Part shown: positions 13,945 through 22,066 of the stretch, one piece after another
Layout: each line of letters starts with the position of its first letter
Numbering within the stretch: the first letter of the stretch is position 1
Assembly (NCBI GenBank): GCA_040881685.1
Contig: JBBECS010000039.1
Coordinates: forward strand, 1 to 34,125
Source of the DNA: Acidimicrobiia bacterium
GTDB lineage: Bacteria > Actinomycetota > Acidimicrobiia > IMCC26256 > PALSA-555
DNA: 34,125 nt
Direction of reading: 5' to 3'
Position numbers and translations under genes: made by a program
The notes under the pieces: model-generated
Seen by the model: only the letters and a program-made list of their open reading frames with translations
Databases searched by the model: none
What the model was told of the DNA's origin: nothing

Positions 13945-14511
13945 ATGACGACGAGCGCATCCGAGCCCGATCGCCTGGTCTGGCTCGACCTGGAGATGAC
14001 CGGGCTCGACGTCAACCGCCACGTGATCGTGGAGATCGCCGCGCTCGTGACCGACACCGAGCTCGAGGCGCTCGACGACGGCATCGACATCGTCGTCCAT
14101 CAGCCCCCGGAGGCACTCGCCGAGATGGACGACGTGGTGCGAAAGATGCACCAGAAGTCGGGGCTCATCGCCGAGATCGAAGCATCCGACGTGACGCTGG
14201 CCGACGCCGGCGCGCGAACACTCGAGTACGTACGCGGCCACCTCGCCAAAGCCGGCATGTCGCCGCTCTGCGGGAACTCGATCGGCGTGGATCGACGCTT
14301 CCTCGACCGCCAGCTGCCCGAGCTCGATGCGTACATCCATTACCGCAGCATCGACGTGTCCTCGTTGAAGGAGCTGTGCCGGCGCTGGTACCCCGAGGCA
14401 TACCGCGGCCGTCCGGCCAAAGCCGAGACGCACCGTGCGCTCGACGACGTACGCGAGTCAATAGCCGAGTTGCGCTACTACCGCGAGGCGATGCTCAAGC
14501 CTCCGGGATAA
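13945..14511 (+). CDS. orn: Oligoribonuclease
   Basis: The 188-residue protein is a DEDDh 3'-5' exonuclease that degrades 2-5 base RNA fragments, including pGpG, to mononucleotides. Seen: WLDLEMTGLD with Asp15 and Glu17, GNSIGVDRRFLDRQLPELD with the second Asp, and ETHRALDDVRESI with His163 and Asp168. YRSIDVSSLKELCRRW is highly typical of Orn. The length is close to the usual 180-200. ATG at 13945 is supported by TAGCGT 8 bases upstream; a GTG at 13915 would place that box inside the gene. The gene converges on a small unknown gene 10 bases downstream. Confidence 0.95.
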   Translation: MTTSASEPDRLVWLDLEMTGLDVNRHVIVEIAALVTDTELEALDDGIDIVVHQPPEALAEMDDVVRKMHQKSGLIAEIEASDVTLADAGARTLEYVRGHLAKAGMSPLCGNSIGVDRRFLDRQLPELDAYIHYRSIDVSSLKELCRRWYPEAYRGRPAKAETHRALDDVRESIAELRYYREAMLKPPG

Positions 14512-14521
14512 CCACCGCCCG

Positions 14522-14893
14522 TTACGCTTCGGCGCGGGCGGGCTCCCAATGCTCGAGGAGGAGCCGGACGATCGGCCGGGCGGCCGGTCCGGCGGCGAGG
14601 CCCCGCGCTACATCGGCCGCGGCGCGCGCGACCCGAGTCACCCCGGGATCGGGCAGCGAGATGCCGTCGCGTTCAGCGGCTTCCTGCACGGCTCGGGTCG
14701 CGTCGTTGGCGGCGCTGGCGGCCTGCCGGCTGCAGCGCGAGTGGCGGAGCACCTTGTCGATCGCGATCGTTGCTCGCCACCAGTCGACCTCGTCGGTGAG
14801 CGCCTCGGAGTCGAGCGAGTCCACGATGCGACCGATGGCGTCGGCGGTCAGGTCCCGAAGCCCGTCGACGAAGCCCGCGACGGTCGTCTCCAT
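14522..14893 (-). CDS. Small helical protein of unknown function
   Basis: The 123-residue product starts METTVAGFVDGLRDLTADAIG and contains ALTDEVDWWRATIAIDKVLRHSRCSRQAASAANDATRAV, an all-helical, alanine-rich soluble pattern, then ARPIVRLLLEHW at the end. I recall similar DEVDWWRATI-type proteins in other actinobacteria but no named function. ATG at 14893 was chosen; an open frame continues upstream to 15040 but crosses a hairpin and lacks protein-like sequence. It follows ppx on the same strand after 118 bases, so it may be expressed separately or by read-through. No membrane segment or signal peptide. Confidence 0.72.
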   Translation of the reverse strand: METTVAGFVDGLRDLTADAIGRIVDSLDSEALTDEVDWWRATIAIDKVLRHSRCSRQAASAANDATRAVQEAAERDGISLPDPGVTRVARAAADVARGLAAGPAARPIVRLLLEHWEPARAEA

Positions 14894-14955
14894 TTCGGGA
14901 TTCTGCGGCCAAAACCGCCCGAAGTGGTGGATACCGGGTGAACTTGAACGGCTTT

Positions 14956-14996
14956 TCGGCACGCAAACGCTCGCCCTGTGAGCGCCAGCGTGCCGA
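14956..14996 (-). terminator. Two-tier hairpin after ppx, possible terminator
   Basis: TCGGCACGC (14956-14964) pairs with GCGTGCCGA (14988-14996), and inside it CGCTC (14968-14972) pairs with GAGCG (14980-14984) around a 7-base loop, with 3-base internal bulges on each side. It begins 15 bases past the ppx stop on the minus strand. No T run follows, so this would be a T-less terminator or a structured 3' end. The remaining bases of the gap show nothing else. Confidence 0.45.
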
Positions 14997-15011
14997 GAAT
15001 CCCAGCGTCGG

Positions 15012-15938
15012 CTACTCGGCGAGCGAGCGAACGAGGCCATCGAGGATGTCGGTCTCGCTCACGAGCACCTCGTCGAACCCGAGGACGCGCAAGATCGTGA
15101 CGAGCACGAGCACCCCGCCGACGATCACGTCGATGCGCCCTTCCTCGAGACCAGGGTTGTGCCGCCGCTGTGCAGCCGACTCGAGCGCAAGCGTGCGGAA
15201 CACGTCTTCGGCCGCGGCGCGCGTGAGTCGGAAGTGGTGGATCGCGGAACCGTCGTACTCGGGGAGACCCAGCTCGATCGCGGCCACGGTCGTGACCGTG
15301 CCCGCCAGCCCCACGAGCGTCTTCGCGGTGCGGATGTCGGGGATCTCACGTACGACGTCGGCCACCTGATCACGCACCACCGACACCGCCGCCGACAGCT
15401 CCTCGGGCGCGGGTGGATCGCTGTACAGGAACTGCTCCGTGACCCGGACACACCCGACGTCGACCGAGCACAGTCCTTCCGGTTCCTGAGTGCCGACGAC
15501 GAACTCCGTCGAGCCGCCGCCGATGTCGACGACAAGGTACGGCGCCGGCGCGTCGAGACCGGCGGTGGCACCGAGGAAGGAGAGCTGAGCCTCGTCCTCG
15601 CCCGACAGCAACTCGGGCCGCACCCCGAGCGCTTCGGTGGCCGCAGCGAAGAAGTCGTCGCGGTTCGTCGCATCTCTGGCCGCGCTCGTTGCGGTGGCCC
15701 GCACCCGGGCCGCTCCGAGGTCGTCGATCACCCCGCGGTATTCGCGGAGCACGTCGAGCGTGCGGTCGATTGCGTCCGGCGCGAGCGCGCGCGTTGCGTC
15801 CACGCCTCGCCCCAGGCGCGTGATCCGCATGCGGCGGTCGATGGGGGTGACGCGGGCATCACGCCCGTGCCCTTCCAAGTCACCCACGAGGAGGCGCACG
15901 GAGTTGGTGCCGATGTCGACGCCGGCGAGGCGAGTCAT
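15012..15938 (-). CDS. ppx: Ppx/GppA family exopolyphosphatase/guanosine pentaphosphatase
   Basis: The 308-residue protein has the actin-like ATPase fold of Ppx/GppA: VDIGTNSVRLLVGD at the N-terminus, ATSAARDATNRDDFF with the conserved Arg and Asn, ELLSGEDEAQLSF with catalytic Glu, VDIGGGSTEFVVG and VGLAGTVTTVAA. It removes terminal phosphate from polyphosphate or pppGpp, linking to stringent response and phosphate storage. At about 300 residues it is the short form found in actinobacteria, without the C-terminal HD domain. ATG at 15938 overlaps the DUF501 stop (ATGA), so it is translated with it. In Mycobacterium the same order eno-divIC-DUF501-ppx is seen, from memory. Confidence 0.93.
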   Translation of the reverse strand: MTRLAGVDIGTNSVRLLVGDLEGHGRDARVTPIDRRMRITRLGRGVDATRALAPDAIDRTLDVLREYRGVIDDLGAARVRATATSAARDATNRDDFFAAATEALGVRPELLSGEDEAQLSFLGATAGLDAPAPYLVVDIGGGSTEFVVGTQEPEGLCSVDVGCVRVTEQFLYSDPPAPEELSAAVSVVRDQVADVVREIPDIRTAKTLVGLAGTVTTVAAIELGLPEYDGSAIHHFRLTRAAAEDVFRTLALESAAQRRHNPGLEEGRIDVIVGGVLVLVTILRVLGFDEVLVSETDILDGLVRSLAE

Positions 15939-16393
15939 GCCGGTGCGCTTTCGAGGCGCTCGGCCACCCACGCGCCGACCGGGTCCTTCCCGCCGGCGAG
16001 GTACCACGCGTAGTGCGCATGGAGGCACTTCACGCCGGTGCGGGTGCCGCCCACCCCACCCGTCGGGCGCGGCCCGGCGTGGTCCGGCGGGATGGCCGCG
16101 TCGCGATCGGCTGCGTACGCAATGTGCGCCGCGGTCAGCGCGCCGGGATCGATCTCGCGCTCGGCCGCACGCACGCCGCCTGCCCCTTCGAGGCGACCCA
16201 CGGCGCGCGCGATCTCCGGGTCGACCAGCCAGTACCGCGTGGGCATCGGCGCGCCGTCGTGCATGAACGGGGCGTTGCGCACGACGACCGGTTCACCGGC
16301 CGCGTCGCGCACCACGACATCGAAGCTGGCTTGTGGCTCTCTTCCGAGGCGCGCGCGGACAGCGTCGACATCAGCATGGGCACGACCAGGCAC
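15935..16393 (-). CDS. DUF501 domain-containing protein
   Basis: The 152-residue protein matches the actinobacterial DUF501 family: VRARLGREPQASFDVVVRDAAG near the start, APMPTRYWLVDPEI in the middle, GRPTGGVGGTR-like glycines, and the hallmark VKCLHAHYAWYLAGG near the end. Its function is unknown, but it is almost always found between ftsB-like/eno and ppx genes. The start GTG at 16393 is strongly suggested by TAGCCT (16407-16402) exactly 8 bases upstream, and the family begins near this point; the frame stays open further upstream but has no conserved sequence. Cys and His residues near the C-terminus could bind metal, which is speculation. Confidence 0.9.
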   Translation of the reverse strand: MPGRAHADVDAVRARLGREPQASFDVVVRDAAGEPVVVRNAPFMHDGAPMPTRYWLVDPEIARAVGRLEGAGGVRAAEREIDPGALTAAHIAYAADRDAAIPPDHAGPRPTGGVGGTRTGVKCLHAHYAWYLAGGKDPVGAWVAERLESAPA

Positions 16394-16401
16394 GGGACCT
16401 G

Positions 16402-16407
16402 AGGCTA
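16402..16407 (-). promoter_or_regulatory. -10 box TAGCCT of the DUF501-ppx operon
   Basis: On the minus strand TAGCCT ends 8 bases before GTG 16393, the same hexamer and spacing as for the GNAT gene at 13884. A perfect 10-bp inverted repeat (16414-16436) occupies the place where the -35 element would be, so it could be an operator. Confidence 0.45.
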
Positions 16408-16413
16408 CCGACC

Positions 16414-16436
16414 GCGCCGCAGGTACCCTGCGGCGC
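16414..16436. repeat. Perfect 10-bp inverted repeat at the -35 region of DUF501
   Basis: GCGCCGCAGG (16414-16423), loop TAC, CCTGCGGCGC (16427-16436). The left arm and centre recur at 752-767. It may be a binding site, or the terminator of the upstream ftsB-like gene; no T run follows. A second hairpin, GTCGCCGC/GCGGCGAC (16498-16518, loop TTGCG), lies in the same 181-base gap, nearer the ftsB-like gene. No gene is visible in this gap. Confidence 0.55.
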
Positions 16437-16574
16437 AGGTGGCCGTGGCCTAGCGGCCCCGCGCAGGCGGCGGCTATGCCGACCGCCCGAGCACGGAGTC
16501 GCCGCTTGCGGCGGCGACCAATGGAGGCTCGTAGCGCCAAGAGCGGGCGAGCGTACAGAGGGTTCGGTGTCGGC

Positions 16575-18441
<1,867 letters not shown>

Positions 18442-18456
18442 TCACCGTGCCGTCCG

Positions 18457-18462
18457 TACACT
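18457..18462 (+). promoter_or_regulatory. -10 box TACACT of the P450 gene
   Basis: TACACT ends 5 bases before ATG 18468, consistent with a transcript starting at or just before the A of the start codon. No Shine-Dalgarno sequence is seen. It helps to choose 18468 over the open frame further upstream. Confidence 0.45.
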
Positions 18463-18467
18463 CTGGC

Positions 18468-19688
18468 ATGGCGGTGGCCGACGAGCAGGTCTTCCTGAAC
18501 CCCTTCGAGCCTGGCTTCTTCGACGACCCGTACAGCCAGTACCGACGCCTGCGCGAGCTGCGGCCGGTCCATCAGAGCCCGTTCGGCCCGTGGACGCTCA
18601 CCCGCTACGACGATGTGTCACGCCTGTTGCGCGATCCGTCGCTCTCGGTCGAGGACCGCAACGCAGCGGTTGACCGGCGCGCCGACCTCTTCCCCGGCGA
18701 CGACGAACGCCAGCGACGCGGCTCGCTCGCCATCCTCAACCTCGACCCACCCGACCACACCCGATTGCGACGACTCGTGAGCAAGGCCTTCACGCCGCGA
18801 CGGGTCGAGCAGCTCTTCCCGCGGGTGGAGAGCCTGGTCGGCGGGATGCTGGACGCGGTCGAGCCGGCCGGGACGATGGACGTGATCGCAGATCTTGCGT
18901 TCCCGCTGCCGTTCGCGGTGATCTCCGAGATGCTCGGCTTGCCCGAAGGGGATCGCGACCAGCTGCGCGGCTGGTCGCACACGCTCGTCAAGACGTTCGA
19001 GCCGCTCTTGACTCCCGAAGAGGTGCCCGAGCTCATGGCCGCGAGCGACGCGATGGCCGAGCACGTGACCGAGGCGATCGAGTGGAAGCGCGGCGCACCG
19101 GCCGATGACCTGCTCTCGGCGATGATCGCGGTCGAGGAGGAAGGCGATCGCCTCTCCACCGAGGAGCTCATCGCCCAGGTCGTCCTCTTGTTCGTCGCCG
19201 GCCACGAGACCACGGTGAACCTGATCGGCAACGGCACGCTCGCGTTGCTTCGTCACCCCGACCAGCTCGCCGCGCTCCGCGACGATCCCGACCTGATCGG
19301 CAACGCGATCGAGGAGCTGCTCCGCTTCGACTCCCCGGTGCAGTTCTCGCGGCGCATCACGCTCCAACCGCTCGAGATCGACGGGCAGCACATCGAGACG
19401 GGATCGTTCGTGTTCACGATGCTCGGCGCGGCCAATCACGACCCCGCGCACTTCGGTGAAGATGCCGACGAGCTCGATCTGCGCCGTCGCGATTCGCCGC
19501 ACCACGTCTCGTTCGGGGGCGGCATCCACCACTGCCTCGGGGCGGTGCTCGCGCGTGCCGAAGCGCGTGTAGCGATCGGCGCGCTCGTGCGTCGCTTCCC
19601 CGCGATGGCGCTCACCGCAGACTCCCAGGCATGGAACGGACGCCTCGTGCTCCGCGGCCTCGACGCGCTGCCGGTCACGCTGGGCTGA
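18468..19688 (+). CDS. Cytochrome P450
   Basis: The 406-residue soluble bacterial P450 has the I-helix AGHETT (244-249), the ExxR pair in IEELLRF, and the heme loop FGGGIHHCLGAVLARAE with Cys356 as thiolate ligand. The N-terminus FLNPFEPGFFDDPYSQYRRLRE is typical of actinobacterial CYP families, without a membrane anchor. It inserts oxygen into an unknown substrate, using a ferredoxin and reductase that are not in the window. It is the only plus-strand gene between the minus-strand eno and mazG genes, and its 3' end overlaps that of mazG by 14 bases. In the mycobacterial order known to me no P450 lies here, so this looks like an insertion into a conserved block. Confidence 0.95.
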   Translation: MAVADEQVFLNPFEPGFFDDPYSQYRRLRELRPVHQSPFGPWTLTRYDDVSRLLRDPSLSVEDRNAAVDRRADLFPGDDERQRRGSLAILNLDPPDHTRLRRLVSKAFTPRRVEQLFPRVESLVGGMLDAVEPAGTMDVIADLAFPLPFAVISEMLGLPEGDRDQLRGWSHTLVKTFEPLLTPEEVPELMAASDAMAEHVTEAIEWKRGAPADDLLSAMIAVEEEGDRLSTEELIAQVVLLFVAGHETTVNLIGNGTLALLRHPDQLAALRDDPDLIGNAIEELLRFDSPVQFSRRITLQPLEIDGQHIETGSFVFTMLGAANHDPAHFGEDADELDLRRRDSPHHVSFGGGIHHCLGAVLARAEARVAIGALVRRFPAMALTADSQAWNGRLVLRGLDALPVTLG

Positions 19689-21156
19689 CCGACACCTCCA
19701 ACCAGAGCGCCTCGACGTCGCTGGGGCTCATCGTGTGGAGGTCGAGGCCACGCTCGGACGCGATGCGCTCCATCGCCTCGAAGCGGTCCCGGAACCGTGC
19801 GGCCCAGCCGCGCAGTGCCGACTCGGTGTCGACGCCGAGCCCTCGTGCTAGCGCGACCGCTGCGGCGAGCAGCTCTCCGAGCGTCGTCTCGGCGTCGGCA
19901 TCACCACCGCGCAGCGAGGCCGTCGCGCCATCGATGCGCTCCAATGAGCGACCCACGTCGCCCGGGTCGAGCCCAACCGATGCCGCCTTTCGGAGGAGCT
20001 TGTGTGCGTAGAGCAGTGAGGGAAGCCCCGGCGTGATGCCGGCGACGATCGACTGCGCACCCTTCTCGGCCTTCTTGATCTGCTCCCAGTTCGCCATCAC
20101 GTCATCGCTCGTGGCCGCGGCAACGTCACCGAACACGTGCGGGTGCCGGTGCACGAGCTTGTCGTGGATGCCCTGGGCGATCTCGGCCATGCCGAACGCG
20201 CCCGCCTCGTCGGCGAGCACCGCGTGGAAGATCACCTGGTACAGCAGGTCCCCGAGCTCGTCGACGAGCGCGACGTACGCGGGGTCGTCGGCCGCGACGC
20301 CATCGGGTGCATCCGCCGGCAGCCGCTCGACCGCCTCGACGACCTCGTACGACTCCTCCAACAGGTACCGCGTGAGCGAGTGGTGCGTCTGCTCGGCGTC
20401 CCACGGGCAACCTCCGGGGCGACGCAGTCGCTCCGCCAGCGCCAGCAGTCGCGCCAGCTCTCGCGCCGCCGACGCAACCGGCGCCGGTACGAAGATCGAG
20501 GTGAGATGGTCGGGCTCGACGACCCGATCGAGGTCGGCGAGCGCGACCTCGCGCACACGCTGGTCGGGGAGCCCGAGGTGCGCGAGCACGGTGACGCGCG
20601 TGTCGGACGCGAGGCCTTCGAGCAGTGCGATCTTGAGGTCCGAGAGCACGAGTGTGTGGTCGCACTGGGCGATCAACATCGGACCGCTGGCTGCCGTGAT
20701 CCCGTCGAGATCGCGCGCGTCGGCGAGACGGGCACCACTCTGCATCGGGTCGACGCCGAGCGTTGCCCACGCGATGTCGGCGAACGACAACCCGGGCACC
20801 ACGTCGAGGTGGACACGACCCGCCGCGGCCGCTTCGTGCAGGAGGCCGACCGTGCGCTCTGCGACCCCGGGACTCCCGGGTACGGCGTACGCGACGGCAC
20901 CGTGCTCGGATGCTTTCGTGATCAGCGTCTCGACGATGGAGCGGTAGACCTCGTCGAGATCATCCCCGGCGTCGTAGCGGTCATCGAACGAATCGAGGGC
21001 GAGCCCCTCTTCCCGGAGCTCGACCACCGCGGGGTGACGCGCGGTGCGCGTGTATCGCGGTTCGCAGCCAACCAGCGCCGCGCGCGCTGCGGGGGTGACG
21101 AGATCGGCGCCCCCCGGCCCGAGTCCGACCACGACGACCCGGCCCGGCTCCCCCAT
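19675..21156 (-). CDS. mazG: Tetrapyrrole methylase/MazG nucleotide pyrophosphohydrolase fusion
   Basis: The 493-residue protein combines an N-terminal SAM-dependent tetrapyrrole methylase-like domain (VVVVGLGPGGADLVTPAARAAL, then YAVPGSPGVAERT) with a C-terminal MazG domain (LRRPGGCPWDAEQTHHSL, LLEESYEVVEAVE, VDELGDLLYQVIFHA, NWEQIKKAEKG). MazG hydrolyses NTPs, including aberrant ones, to NMP and pyrophosphate; the EExxE and ExxD metal ligands are present. The same fusion is known in Bacillus YabN, where the methylase substrate is unclear. ATG at 21156 follows the PpiC stop by 4 bases; the open frame upstream is not conserved. Third gene of the mfd-ppiC-mazG operon. Confidence 0.93.
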   Translation of the reverse strand: MGEPGRVVVVGLGPGGADLVTPAARAALVGCEPRYTRTARHPAVVELREEGLALDSFDDRYDAGDDLDEVYRSIVETLITKASEHGAVAYAVPGSPGVAERTVGLLHEAAAAGRVHLDVVPGLSFADIAWATLGVDPMQSGARLADARDLDGITAASGPMLIAQCDHTLVLSDLKIALLEGLASDTRVTVLAHLGLPDQRVREVALADLDRVVEPDHLTSIFVPAPVASAARELARLLALAERLRRPGGCPWDAEQTHHSLTRYLLEESYEVVEAVERLPADAPDGVAADDPAYVALVDELGDLLYQVIFHAVLADEAGAFGMAEIAQGIHDKLVHRHPHVFGDVAAATSDDVMANWEQIKKAEKGAQSIVAGITPGLPSLLYAHKLLRKAASVGLDPGDVGRSLERIDGATASLRGGDADAETTLGELLAAAVALARGLGVDTESALRGWAARFRDRFEAMERIASERGLDLHTMSPSDVEALWLEVSVSPA

Positions 21157-21160
21157 CGGC

Positions 21161-22054
21161 TCAGCCCGCGGCGGTCGTGGCGGCTTGCAGCACCTGGGCG
21201 GTCGCGGCGTCCCACCGGCCGTAGCGAGGGTCGAGCTCGATCGGCACCCGGCCGATCCGTCGCAACACCACGGCAATTGAGGCCGCGTCGAGATCGGTTT
21301 GCGCCGGCGTGTCGGTCACGAGGATCAAGTGGAACCCGAACTCGGTCGCAACCGGCCCGGACACGACACCGACCTGCGCTGCCTCGGCGGCGGCGAGGAA
21401 GGGCGCCACCGCGTCGCCAAGCTCGTCGAGGCAGCCGAGTTGGCCCCCGACCTCGGCCGAGCCGGGGTCGGTCGAGCGCTCGACCGCGAGCTCGGCGAAG
21501 TCGGCGCCACCGGCAAGCTCGGCTGCGATCGCGCTTACTTCCGCCTCGGTCTCGACCAGGATGTGCGACACGAAGCGCGCCGAAGGGCACGCGCTCAGCA
21601 CCGCGTCCTGGACAGAGCCGGACGGGTCATCTTCGAGTGACCGCTGGAGCGCGCGCAGCGACGCGAAGCCATGTGATAGGCGCGCGCGCATCTCGGGTGG
21701 CAGCTCGCTGAACGAGGGCACACGCGCGAGCCCAGTGGCGGCCCGGTCATCGGCGGTGACGCGCTCACCCCGTCGTGACAGCTCGTCGATCGCATACGTG
21801 GTCACGATCCGGAAGCTCAGCCAGCCCGCCGACAGGTTGGACGGGACCGACGCCTTCGCTGCGAGCACCTCTTGACCCACGAGACCCGCGGCGAACTCGG
21901 GGTTCCCGGCAAGGGCTTCGAGCTCGGCGTCGACTTCGGACTGCGACACTTCGTGGTTGGCCACCGTGAACGCGTTCGGTCCGTCACCGGCCGCGAGCAC
22001 GACTGCACCCACGACGAGCGCGACGACCAGAGCGAGTGTGAACAAGCGCTGCAT
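21161..22054 (-). CDS. Secreted or anchored PpiC-type peptidyl-prolyl isomerase (SurA/PrsA-like)
   Basis: The 297-residue protein has an N-terminal hydrophobic segment (about 4-22, FTLALVVALVVGAVVLA) acting as signal peptide or anchor, with no lipobox cysteine. A SurA-N-like helical region follows (about 30-145), then a parvulin domain (about 158-247) with ARFVSHILVETEAEV, GADFAELAVERSTDPGSAEVGGQLG and FGFHLILV. It should help fold secreted proteins outside the membrane. It lies 12 bases downstream of mfd and 4 bases upstream of mazG in one operon. In Mycobacterium a lipoprotein (lpqU) lies near mazG instead, from memory, so this chaperone may be specific to this lineage. Cys156 and Cys208 could form a disulfide. 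Confidence 0.87.
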   Translation of the reverse strand: MQRLFTLALVVALVVGAVVLAAGDGPNAFTVANHEVSQSEVDAELEALAGNPEFAAGLVGQEVLAAKASVPSNLSAGWLSFRIVTTYAIDELSRRGERVTADDRAATGLARVPSFSELPPEMRARLSHGFASLRALQRSLEDDPSGSVQDAVLSACPSARFVSHILVETEAEVSAIAAELAGGADFAELAVERSTDPGSAEVGGQLGCLDELGDAVAPFLAAAEAAQVGVVSGPVATEFGFHLILVTDTPAQTDLDAASIAVVLRRIGRVPIELDPRYGRWDAATAQVLQAATTAAG

Positions 22055-22066
22055 GAGCCGCCGACT

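Noticed and set aside
14894-15040. N-terminal extension of the small unknown gene up to 15040
   Set aside because: It crosses the nested hairpin and the end of ppx and has no protein-like conservation by eye.
16441-16560. A tRNA-like or small RNA gene after the ftsB-like gene
   Set aside because: Only isolated hairpins are present; no T-arm or cloverleaf could be formed.
20137-21711. A 524-codon plus-strand open frame opposite mazG and the isomerase
   Set aside because: The opposite strand carries complete MazG and parvulin domains; no motif is present in the antisense product.
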